Below are positions 9,005-18,366 of a stretch of 39,141 nucleotides of DNA, piece after piece. The stretch covers positions 1-39,141 of the forward strand of contig JAAMXY010000876.1 of assembly GCA_019677205.1 (NCBI GenBank), written 5' to 3'. The position numbers and the translations under genes were made by a program. This DNA comes from Pinguiococcus pyrenoidosus. Taxonomy: Eukaryota > Sar > Pinguiophyceae > Pinguiochrysidales > Pinguiochrysidaceae. Below the pieces are notes generated by a model. That model was not told the DNA's origin. It made no database searches and worked only from the letters and a program-made list of their open reading frames with translations. How positions within the stretch are numbered: position 1 is the stretch's first letter; every line of letters begins with the position of its first letter.

Positions 9005-12000
9005 CTAAGTCGCCTCCCTGTAGAAACGCTCGAACTTACGCACAAGCTGCTTCGCGTGCTGCGAGATCAGCGCGTCGGCTCCGTTGTACTTCATGCAGTT
9101 GTCGCGAATCATCCTAACATCGTTGAAAACCTCCTCATAGTCATCATACCATGATCGGCTTAGCCTCCGCTGAACCTCAGAGAGGTCCATCGGCTGATCC
9201 ACGAAGTTGGCATAGTCCGAGTAGATGCTCTGGTCTACGGGCGCAAGGAAAGGCGCAGCAATCAGCTGCATCCCCAGCCGGGCAACTGCGAACTTGCATC
9301 GGTCAACCCAGTTCCTCAAGTCGAAGTCCCCCTCAACTTCGGATGCACGCACGTCCTCCTCCTCGAACTGCATGTCATCTTGCTCTTGTCCTTGCTCCTG
9401 CGCCGCCTCCTCTACGTGCTCATTCGCGGCGGACTCCTCCGAGTCTTCCATCGGGCTCGTCGATCGCCCTCTCCGCCTCCTCTTTGATGGAGCGTCGTCT
9501 CCTGAGTCGTCATCTTGTATCTCGAGCGCTTCGCCTTCCGATCCGCTTGACCACTCCTTGTAGCTGTGGGCTGCCATCTTCGACGCCCTTTGGTGGGTGG
9601 TCACGTTCGAGCCGTAGTCGTTGTCATCCCAGTCTTCATCGTCGTCCTCGTCCCCGACGAAGAAACCCGAGTTCCGAGTCTTTCGTTTCTTTTTGGCAGG
9701 TGGCGCTACCCTTCGATCGCCATCGCTGACGGCCTCACTCGCCCGCCCTTGGTTCGCGCTGCGCCCTCTCCGACGGCCCCCGGCCTCCAGCTTGTCATAA
9801 CGGACGAGCTGGTCCAACGCAAAGAGCCGGAGCGCCACCGCACCTGGGGTGGCAATCCGTAGGAAGTACGCAGCGGATGACGAGACCGTGCCGGAACCCT
9901 TGCCGATCCAGGCCTTCTGGAGAAAGCTCTCGAGGATGACGACTGCTTCCGAGAGCTCTTGCACCGTCTCGCTGCTGAGGACGTGGCTTTCCCAGGCCTC
10001 TCTTACGGACTCTACGAAACCATGTCCCTCCTCGTCTAGCGAGCCGCGCGGCAGGGCCGCCGCCACCGTGAGAATCCCAGTCTTCAAGCTCTCCACGTCT
10101 TTCTGTATGATTCCCGGCGTGAGGGAAGGCCGTTGAGCGCCGACAAGCGCACGATTCAGGGCATACTTGTCCTGCTCAGCGACCTCCAAGGCCCGCAACG
10201 ACGATTTCAGGGCAAGGCTTCCGCCGACCAGGCTGCGTGCGCTTGTTGCGCGCATGAAGTACTCCTTCTCGGCGCGAATCGGCCCGGTGGAGTCGGCGTC
10301 GGCGGGAAACGTGGCGCGGAACAAGTACCGATACTTCCCCGACATCTTCGGATGCACCGTGTTGAACAGGAAATATCCCCTGGCGTCTGGACTCTTGGCA
10401 CTGATCTTGTAGAAAGGTTTGTCCTGCCCGTGCCGGAACACAACGAGCTCAACGACCGGCGTCATCTCCGGCAGAAGCTCAAAGTTTATCTTGAGCGCGT
10501 CTTCATCAAGGACCTCCACGCAGTACTGTGCGCCTGAGAAGACCGTGTACAGGCCGGACGGCCCGTACACCTCCCCTTCAAATATTTCGAAGTCAATCTC
10601 TTCTTCTGTCGGCGGCTCGACGCCTTCGCCTTTGGTGGTAATCAGCTGCACTTGACGACACGCGGCCATCCCAGCAGCGGACGGATCAGCTCCGTCCGCC
10701 CCGGAGGCCGGGAGTCTGGGCTCTGGTTTGCCCGTGGGGAGGGTGCCTTCCCGATCGGCGGGCCCAGCCCCTTCCCCGTCGCTGTCGGCGTGCTGTCGAG
10801 CCAAAGGATCGGCGATCGTGTCAGGCGCATCCGACGCTGCCTCCAGGCGTCCCTCGCCATTGGCTCGCCCGGGCTCTGCTGCCTCGGGACTCATCCCAAT
10901 CCGACCCACCCGACTGTCCTTGGGAACGGCGGCGGCGGCGGCGGCGTCGGGCACGTGCCCGATGGAGCTCTCGACGCTCTCGAGACTCTGGACGATCTCA
11001 AGCAAGGCTTCGCGGAGCGGACCTTCTCTTCTCCCATTCGGCAGAAGCCACTCAATGAGCGTCCGGATCATCTTTGCACCCTTGAATACCGACCACTTCT
11101 GGGCAACTCCTCGAGATTTAGATGCAGATACAAATACACGGTCGTCTTCTCCTGGGAAGATCCAAAAAATCCGGTCGCTCCGATCAGAACCAATAGGCAA
11201 CCCTCCGACGCCCTTTCCGGCGCCCTCCCCACTCATGGCAAGAGCTTGAGCAGCGGCCTTTCGGAATCTCTTTGAAATCTGATGGGACGAGGCTTCCACG
11301 CACTCCAGGTACTGTAGCGCGCAGCATTCATGAACGACCGGACCGGCTAAGTCGAAAAAGTCTTGCCCATTGCCGAAGGCTGGCAGCTGCGGATCGCCTT
11401 GAGAAACGTCGCTTATTGGAGGTAGGTAAGGGACCGAGGGCGCCGGCGATGAGAATGGCTTCCCATCCAGCCTCACCGTGACGCGATGCACGCGATTGAT
11501 CGTCGATGCGGGAACGATCGGGAACAATGCCTTCAGACGCTGCTTCTGCTGCAGAGCGAGTTGCAGGGACTCTTCGAAGCTAAGACCCCTCACCAAGACC
11601 GAGCCAACCTCCCGCATGGTCATGCCGCAGAACTCGCAAGCAACGTCTAGCCTGTCGATCAGCGCGGACGGCAAGGAATCCGCGCTGCTCATTCGAGGAG
11701 GGAGCACCTGCACCGCGGGGGCTGGCGCATCGTCCTCTGCCGGACCGTGGGCATCTGCCTCTTGCGTTGCAGACACCTTGGATCCTTTCTTGAATCGAAG
11801 GTTGACATTGTAGCGCTCGATCAACAGCTCTTCGGCGAGAAAGGACTCGAGAGCGCTCTCGCGCTGCTGTCGGTGCTCCTGATCGTGATCGAGGTATGGG
11901 TGATTCATGAAGGCAGCGTGCTTTCCCTTCGCCTTTTTGGGCTTCTTGCTGCCCGCCTGCTGCGAGCCGGAGCCATTGACGCCATCCTCGGCTGGTGCAG

Positions 12001-15000
12001 GGGAGTGTGCTCGCCCTTTGGCTTGGTGCTCGTCTGCGTCATCTTCCTCCACCTCCTCCTCCTCCTCTTCTTTCTCATCGATGCTCAGGGAAGCATTCTC
12101 CAAGAAGAGCGACACGCTCTCCTCGCCGCCGAGAACCCTGAGCTGGTCGCAGAATTGACGGACAAGGGAACCCGGAGCCGATGCAGACCGCAGGGCGGAG
12201 GCCGAACCCGACGCACGGAGGGCCAGTTTCTCGGCGGTGGCCGCTCGCCTCTTCCTCTCCTGGTAGAACTGGCTGACTCTCGGAGACCTTAGCGCAAGCC
12301 TGATGAGCGCAAGGAGAACAAGCACAAGATCCTCGGGATTGCTGCCGAGATCCGCCGTGCCTTTGCCGCTCGCCAGCACCGACGCAGCGTTGCAGAGCAA
12401 CTCTGCTTCCGCGTCCTTCGCGAGCAGCGCTGAGAGGTTTTTGTTCGTGCTCGGATCGAGGGAACGCGGGAAAGCGAAGGACTCGGACCAGAGCCGCGAT
12501 ACCAAGAAGGGGCTCCCGTCCGCACCGCCCTCCAGCGGTGCGGAGACTGGAAGCTTCTCGATCGCGACTTGAAGGCTGTCCGCCTTGCACGCCCGCTGCA
12601 GCTCAAGCACCGAGATGCCGTNNNNNNNNNNNNNNNNNNNNNNNNNNNNNNNNNNNNNNNNNNNNNNNNNNNNNNNNNNNNNNNNNNNNNNNNNNNNNNA
12701 AACGCCGCCTCCGACTCGCCCAACAGAGCCGGCAAAACCCAGTCCGCCATCAAGGCGTCGAAGAGCAAGCGAAACTGGTTCGCAGCGAGCTGCAAACTCT
12801 GGTCAACTACGTAGTAGCACTGGGCGTTACGCAGCATGCGCTTCACCTCCAATGACCAGGCATCGACTAGGAGCATGTCAGCGCTACCGCCAGTGAACAC
12901 CCCTGAAGCCAGGAAGGCGCGCGCCTGCGGCATCAAGGCCGTCGGGCGCCACAGCGTCTCGTGGTATAGCTCGTCATACTCATCCGGATGGCGAAGGAAG
13001 TACTCCGTGCACCTCTCTCGCATGAGCAACAAGAAGACCCCAGCACATCTCCTCTGACATTCCGGGCGCCTTTGGTCCTGGAAGGCTTCCTGAATCATGC
13101 TGAAGATGGACTCGTCGGTGTCCATGTCTTCCGAGTCGGCGTCCGAAGCATTCGCGTCTTCTGGATCCTGACCACCCCCAGACCCCTTGTGGTCCTCTGA
13201 TTCCCCGCCAGGCGCGCGGGCATCGCCGCCTTCCGTGACCGAGATGGTCTTGACAAGATCCAGCTTCGCCCCGTCGTGCAACTCCCTGGCGTTGAGCAAA
13301 GCTTGGACGCTTTCGGTCAGATCTGGGTGCTGCCGAAGCTTGCTGGAAGCTGCGCGCCAGCGGTTGCGAGTCTTCTCTCGCTTGTTCTCCAAGGCAAGCA
13401 GCCGCCGAAACTCCGTCGAGTCGCTAAAGCGATTCTCCATTCGCTGCAGGGCCTTTCCAACCGCCGCAGAATGCGAAGCGTCGTCGATCTCTGGGCCCTT
13501 CAAGGCCTTGCCAAAGTTCGCGTCGGTGAAGCCGAGGTCACGGTGGAGGTGCAGGAGAATGATCTGTCTGGCAATGTCCGGCCAGGTCAACGAGTTCACC
13601 GGCAGCACCCTATCATCCTCGCTATCGCTGTCAACGGCGATTCCCAACGCCACCGTCAGTTCCGTTCGCAGGGCTTTCGTCATGCTCATCATCACTTGAT
13701 CCAAAAGGACTCGCGACTCGTTCAAGACTTCCTTGCGCTGCGAACCTGCAGCGGAGCGGAGCGGCCGCTCCGGTACCCACTCCGCGTCCTCCTCTGCCCC
13801 ATTCGAGCCAGACTTGTGGGAAACGTCGGCGCTGCCAGAATCATCCCAATCCTCGCCACGTGCGACTGCTGCTAATGCTCTTCGGAGCTCTTCCACAGAG
13901 GGAACGCGGGGCAATCCGACCACAGTCTTCGCGGATCTGAGGAACATGCATGCCTCGAGCAAATCTGCAAAGCCGATGCTCGCTACTGCGTTGTTGTCTT
14001 CCTCGTCGGCATCGTGAAGGAGCCCACAGACAAGTCCGCGCGGAGATTTCTCTTGCCCACCTTGCAGTCCGCTCAGCAGCTGTTCCTCTGAAGCGAATTC
14101 CTTTGGTTGCGGCTGCGAATCCGTCTCAAATCTTTGCTGCACGGCCTGCGCTGCTTCCGATCGCATCTTCTTGAATCCGTTCTTCAGTTCCCGCCGGATG
14201 TTGCGTATCGCGTTCTGCACAGCTCTCTTGGCCTCCTTCTCTTGCTCCGTCATGGCGCGCTCCTTCTCTTTTCGTTCTGCTTTCGCGAGCATGTCTTCCT
14301 CCTTTTTCCGTTTGCGATCTTCGTCCTTCAGCTGTCGCATTTCAGCACGTCGTTTCTTTTCTTCGTCTTGCTGAGATTTTCTCTGCCGCTTCTTCTCCCT
14401 TCTGAGCTGCGCCCGAACATCCGCAAACTCTGCTTTCCTTGCCGGGTTCAGCCGCTTTTCCCAAGTTGAGTGCACATGCTTGACCTCCTGCTTGATGTCC
14501 CGCTGCGTGCGCGGCCGTCGTCCCATGTCCTTATCAATCTGCCGTCCTCGATTGTGCAGAAATGTATAGCCACGATATGCCGCCTCCATCACTCCCGGCA
14601 TTCCTTCTACAATGTACATCACTTTGTCCTCCAAGAACCGAGTGACGTCTCGCCGTGAGAAGAGGCCCTTGTAGCTATTCTCCGGAGTCAACTCCGGCTC
14701 GCTGCCGAGTAGGGGTGATCCATCCCTGAGGATGAATGGGAGCGCCGCCTTCCAGGCCTCCTGAGGGGTGCCACCGACGGCCTCGTGGAAATGCTCGGTG
14801 CCATCCAGGTCCTTGGGGACCTCGACGACAAACTCTGGAGCGACAGCCGTCTCCGTCTCCCGCTCGCGAATCGAGATCGTGAGAACAGCGGCACCTCCGA
14901 TCCGCTCGACAATTTCCACGACTTTGGCGCTGAAGTTCACCGGGAAGAGATTCTCCGCGTCGAAGAAGCCCATGCGGGCCGTGAAGATGCCAAGATGCTC

Positions 15001-15384
15001 CACGAAGGTGTTCCCAAGGCGGCCGGGCAGCTTTCCCTTTTGCGAGCGATACCGCGCCTGCGCAGCTCGGTACGCCCGGTCCGGGGTGATCTGCTCCGGG
15101 CGCTGTTGCACTCCGGCCTTGAGGAGCGCGGAGACCACTTCTTTCTTGCGCCAGTAGCGCTTCCCATCCGGCGCGAAGAAGTGGCATGCGTGTGTGCCGC
15201 CTCCGCGGTCCACCACCTCGACGCGCCAGCCCTCGAGCTCGGCCGGGTTGATTCGCTTCGATTCCACAAACGCTTCCAGTTCCGCCCACGCGGCCGTCTG
15301 GGTGGCGCTCAAGGCCTCGGAATCCGCCTCAAATTCTAGCGACTCGTCGGCCGGTGGCCCCTCGCTCTCCAAAGGAGACGCCAT
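9005..15384 (-). CDS. MBD9-like chromatin protein: MBD, FYRN/FYRC, WHIM-like, two bromodomain regions; broken by an assembly gap
   Basis: The start is ATG 15384 and the stop is at 9005-9007. About 890 codons precede the gap at 12622-12699 and about 1200 follow it in a different frame, so the missing sequence should be 1 mod 3 long or include an intron. Order: a methyl-CpG-binding-type domain (~50-90, G-W-R-V-E-V-V...Y-W-R-K-K), FYRN (F-P-V-N-F near 142) and FYRC (E-A-W-K-A-A-L near 210), a long Lys/Arg/Glu coiled coil (~315-405), a WHIM1-like patch (L-T-W-P-D-I-A-R-Q), and a degenerate bromodomain-like region before the gap. After it come a WSD/WHIM-like block (D-R...F-W-I-F...W-S-V-F...G-R-R-E), an unassigned beta-rich region, acidic and NLS-like stretches, and a canonical C-terminal bromodomain (D-Q-P-M-D-L, N-C-M-K-Y-N). 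The combination resembles plant MBD9 and ISWI-partner (RLT/BAZ) proteins that read methylated DNA and acetylated histones; no PHD finger is visible. Confidence 0.8.
12622..12699. other. Assembly gap (78 Ns) inside a coding region
   Basis: A run of 78 N lies within the MBD9-like gene. The reading frame before the gap does not match the frame after it at this length; a true length of 1 mod 3, or a missing intron, would reconcile them. Confidence 0.98.
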
Positions 15385-15766
15385 TCCCTCTCCCCGCCTC
15401 ACCCACGCGTCTCCCCGCAGCAGCGCAGAGCGAAAGCCCCGTACTTAACAGAAAGCCGGCAAAGCCGAGTGCCGCGGCGACTTTCCTCTCAAAGCGTGGC
15501 GTGGATCCAGGCGTCGTCCCCAACCAGCAATCCGAAGATGGCTTTCACATTTACAAATTCGAATTTAAATTATCAAAATCTCCTACTCTCTAAATCTGAA
15601 ATGCATTTCAGAGGATTTTATAAATTTTACATTATATTTTTAATGTTAATACAATGAATGAGCCAATCATGTCCCCCAAAGCTGCTTTGTTTGCCTTTCC
15701 TGAACCACAGAACCAGGCGGCTTTTAGGGCATCTGCGCAGCTCTCGAGGCGCGTTTTGAGCAAGAC
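15385..15766. promoter_or_regulatory. Shared intergenic region between MBD9-like and uL1 genes
   Basis: These 382 bp separate ATG 15384 (-) from ATG 15767 (+). The middle (about 15540-15660) is an AT-rich island with TAAATTAT-like and TATATTTTTAAT stretches, in clear contrast to the GC-rich genes on both sides. It likely acts as a divergent promoter, which is inferred. No gene is seen. Confidence 0.4.
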
Positions 15767-16450
15767 ATGCTGGCTTTTCCCTTGCGAAGGAGACTGCTCA
15801 GTCATGAAGCCCTTCGGCACGTGGTGACGATGGTCCAACCTCCACCGAAGAGCAAGTACACAGTAGTCAAAGCTGTGCAGCAGGTTCGCCAGCTCTGCTT
15901 CCTCTCCCCACACCAGTCCCCCTCTTCCCTCTTGATTGCGATATGCTCACACCTCGCAACCTTTCCCTCCTTTCCCTCCTTTCCCGTAGGTGCTTAAAGG
16001 GGCGCAGGAAAGGCCTCGGAAGTTTGTGGAAAGCGTGGAGATCGCGTTGGTCATGAACGTCGACCCGCGGAAAGCGGACCAAATCGTGCGTGGGACGGTG
16101 TCGCTCCCCCACGGAACAGGAAAAGAGGTACCGTGCTGGCGTGTTCGGATTCTGCTTGCTGCACAAAGGCTGACACTGCCCTGTGCTCCTTGCAGGGAGA
16201 AGTGCGATTCCGAACGAAGAAAACGCCGGAAATCAGTGCGTCGATTGGGAAGGTCGACTTTGGGGAAGAGAAAATCATGGAGAATCTCCGTGCTTTTGTC
16301 AGCGCTGTGCAAAGCGCGAAGCCGGAAGGGGCTACGGGGAGGCAGTACTTCAAGGCCGCGGCCATCAGTAGCACGATGGGGAAGGGATTTCGCGTTCTCG
16401 TGGATACAATAGACCCACGCAGCCCGAAGTTCATGCAAGACCGCGAATAA
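15767..16450 (+). CDS. Ribosomal protein uL1, probably mitochondrial, lacking domain II; three exons
   Basis: Exons are 15767-15883, 15990-16127 and 16196-16450, with phase-0 introns of 106 and 68 nt; the second has a CTGAC branch site. The product is 169 aa against about 230 in bacterial L1. Residues ~1-22 are Arg/Leu-rich without acids, a mitochondrial-type presequence. The core matches L1 domain [21 protein letters not shown] and L-P-H-G-T-G-K, then G-E-V-R-F-R, I-G-K-V-D-F, E-N-L-R-A-F and S-S-T-M-G. The ~90-residue domain II that normally sits between the LPHGTG segment and the return strand, including its G-P-R-G-L-M-P-N-P motif, is absent, and the junction falls exactly at intron 2. 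L1 forms the ribosomal stalk beside the E site; domain I is the main rRNA-binding part. It is tail-to-tail with the sigma factor gene. Confidence 0.85.
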
Positions 16451-16533
16451 CACAGCCTCTTGCCGCCCACGGCCGCGGAGCATATAACCTGTCAGCAATG
16501 CTTCGGAGGCCATCTTGGCCACACAACTAGAAA

Positions 16534-17742
16534 TTAATCGCGCTCTGTGCCTTCCTTCGCTCGTTGGCGATCCAAAATCGACTTCCTCAGCACTCCTCTT
16601 CGGTTCCTCGCCCTCCGGCTGGAGGAGGTCTTCCTACTCTTCGGGCCATCAGTGGCGTCCACTGGGCCCCTTGACTGCGAACTTTCTCCGCTCTGATCGT
16701 TGCCCAGCAGGACGCCTTCCGATGATTCTCTAACAAGCTCCTCGACGTCTCCTTCGGCCATGTTCGCATAGGGTGCAAGCCGGCGGACGGCGCTGGAGGA
16801 GGCCCGGAGTCGGGCGAATACGCGCTGTTCGACCTCTGCAACCTCGTCGGATGCAATACCTAGGCGCCTTGCCACCTGCTCCCGGGTCATCCCCGCCTCC
16901 CCAAGATCATCCCGTGCTTGCTGTGGTCTTTTTCTGTCGCTAAGCTGGAGGCCGTAGCGCAGCTCGAGCACGCGAATGCCCAGCGGGTCGGCGCCAATGC
17001 CGGAGGCTTCGTCACAGATCACATTGCGCAGCTCTTCCTCCATGCGGACCTTGTGCACGTAGTCCTGGGGGTCATCTACGGCTGCGATCGCCTCTGAGGA
17101 CGACTCCACAGCGCTCTCAACAGCCGAGCTCGCGTCTCGGGAAGGGCGCAGGCGACCTCGTCTTGAGAGCGCCCGTCCGCCTACATCGCCGGACGATAGG
17201 GAAAGAACGGCGTTGGCCTGCCGGAGGAGAAGCTCTGCCTTTTCCTCGGAGACGCCGATCTCCGCTGAAACCTCCGCAATCGCCGGTGGCCTGCCGAGGC
17301 TTCGCTCGAGCTTCTCCCTCGCCGTTCGGAAGCGAGCCATGTCCTTGAAGAAACCGGGAGGGACGGACCCGGCCCCTGTGCCGTGCCTAGCCAGCGCATC
17401 GAGCATGGCTCGCTCGACGAAGTGGTAAGCATACGTGGAGAACTTGTTGGCTCGCGACGGATCATATCGTTCGACGGCCTTGAGCAGGCCGAGCACGCCC
17501 TCTTGCTCTAAATCTTGCTTGCTCAGGATGCCCAGCGTCGCATACTTTCGTCCAAAACTGTGGACGATGCCCATCGCAGACAGCACCAGTTGCGATCGAG
17601 CCCGGTCCTCCAACTCCACAGGCATGTTTGAGGCCGCCAGCGCTGGAGCCCGAGCAGGATGGACCCGAAGGACCCTCCCCACGGGAAGGCTTCGGCCCAC
17701 CCATACGCACAGAATGAGCCACCAAAAGGGGCGCATGAACAT
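16534..17742 (-). CDS. Sigma-70 family factor, nuclear-encoded, predicted plastid targeted
   Basis: Start placed at ATG 17742; the frame extends upstream only through non-ATG codons. The product is 402 aa. Residues ~4-16 are strongly hydrophobic (F-W-W-L-I-L-C-V-W-V), followed by an acid-free Arg/Ala/Pro segment to ~residue 38, the signal-plus-transit layout of proteins sent to complex plastids. Region 2 follows (D-L-x-Q-E-G-V-L-G-L-L-K-A-V-E-R-Y-D, then K-F-S-T-Y-A-Y), then region 3 (L-G-R-P-P..E-V-S-A-E-I-G) and region 4 (L-E-L-R-Y-G-L and a R-E-Q-V-A-R-R-L-G-I helix-turn-helix), with a low-complexity spacer between 3 and 4. Such factors direct the bacterial-type plastid RNA polymerase to promoters. 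The C-terminal tail is basic and Ser-rich. Bacterial contamination is unlikely given the neighbours and the presequence. Confidence 0.88.
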   Translation of the reverse strand: MFMRPFWWLILCVWVGRSLPVGRVLRVHPARAPALAASNMPVELEDRARSQLVLSAMGIVHSFGRKYATLGILSKQDLEQEGVLGLLKAVERYDPSRANKFSTYAYHFVERAMLDALARHGTGAGSVPPGFFKDMARFRTAREKLERSLGRPPAIAEVSAEIGVSEEKAELLLRQANAVLSLSSGDVGGRALSRRGRLRPSRDASSAVESAVESSSEAIAAVDDPQDYVHKVRMEEELRNVICDEASGIGADPLGIRVLELRYGLQLSDRKRPQQARDDLGEAGMTREQVARRLGIASDEVAEVEQRVFARLRASSSAVRRLAPYANMAEGDVEELVRESSEGVLLGNDQSGESSQSRGPVDATDGPKSRKTSSSRRARNRRGVLRKSILDRQRAKEGTERD

Positions 17743-17888
17743 CGTGTGAGGCCCACACCCTTCGGAGAGAGCCCTGGCAAAACGAGGCACCGAACTCGAA
17801 AGTGACGCTTCTCCGAACGCCGAATTCCGATCGTTCTCGAACTCCGAATCTGGAACACGCCCGCTGGTTCAGTTCTGTTGGATTGGCG

Positions 17889-17956
17889 ACGGACGGACGG
17901 ACGGACGGACGGACGGACAGACATGGACAGAGACATGGACAGAGACATGGACAGAG
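17889..17956. repeat. GGAC tetranucleotide tract followed by a 12-bp ATGGACAGAGAC repeat
   Basis: About eight copies of GGAC/GACG-type tetranucleotide are followed by ATGGACAGAGAC repeated about three times. The 12-bp unit looks like a derivative of the tetranucleotide. It lies upstream of the sigma factor gene in its probable promoter region. Confidence 0.85.
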
Positions 17957-17992
17957 TCGATAAGACCAACCATCTGAAGGAATGCACCCTTC

Positions 17993-18043
17993 TCTTTTTC
18001 TTCTTCTTCTTCCTCTTCTTCTTCTTCTTCTTCTCCTTCTTCA
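17993..18043. repeat. TTC/CTT microsatellite (GAA on the minus strand)
   Basis: A nearly pure TTC trinucleotide and polypyrimidine run of about 50 bp. Translated on the minus strand it gives only poly-Lys/Glu frames, which are rejected as genes. Confidence 0.85.
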
Positions 18044-18366
18044 ACGAAGGACGACATCTGCGTGTATCCGATCCCTGAGCACACCGAAAATAGACGCGCT
18101 AGAAGGGAGAGTGTGCTTGTGTGTGCTCGAGATCTGAATCACGCGCGAAGCGTAGCCCCGCATGAGACTGATTCTTTTCATGAAGTTCTTCCTAATAATC
18201 TGCCTTAACAAACGGGAGAAGGCCGCACCCTGCGAAAAGTTTCGAAACAAGCACTCGCCTACGCTCTCTTGCATGAAGCAGACGGCCGAACGCAGCCACC
18301 CTGTGTCAGGATGCCGCTTTTCATCGTGGCGAGGCGGCATACTGGCGACGGAGTCTCCGAGGTCGC

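Larger units (their letters stand above)
17743..18366. other. Intergenic region with simple repeats
   Basis: About 620 bp between the sigma factor start and the stop of the membrane-protein gene. Apart from the repeats listed separately I see no coding potential; the short frames are produced by the repeats or are shadows. Confidence 0.5.

Noticed and set aside
11747..12292. Plus-strand Leu-rich ORF
   Set aside because: Antisense to the acidic stretch of the MBD9-like gene.
16128..16195. Reading through uL1 intron 2 to recover part of domain II
   Set aside because: The 68 nt shifts the frame and the translation does not resemble domain II.
16534..17742. Bacterial contamination, because of the sigma-70 factor
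   Set aside because: Neighbouring genes have spliceosomal introns and eukaryotic domains, and the protein has a targeting presequence.
17869..18084. Short ORFs through the GGAC and TTC repeats
   Set aside because: Low-complexity peptides created by simple repeats.
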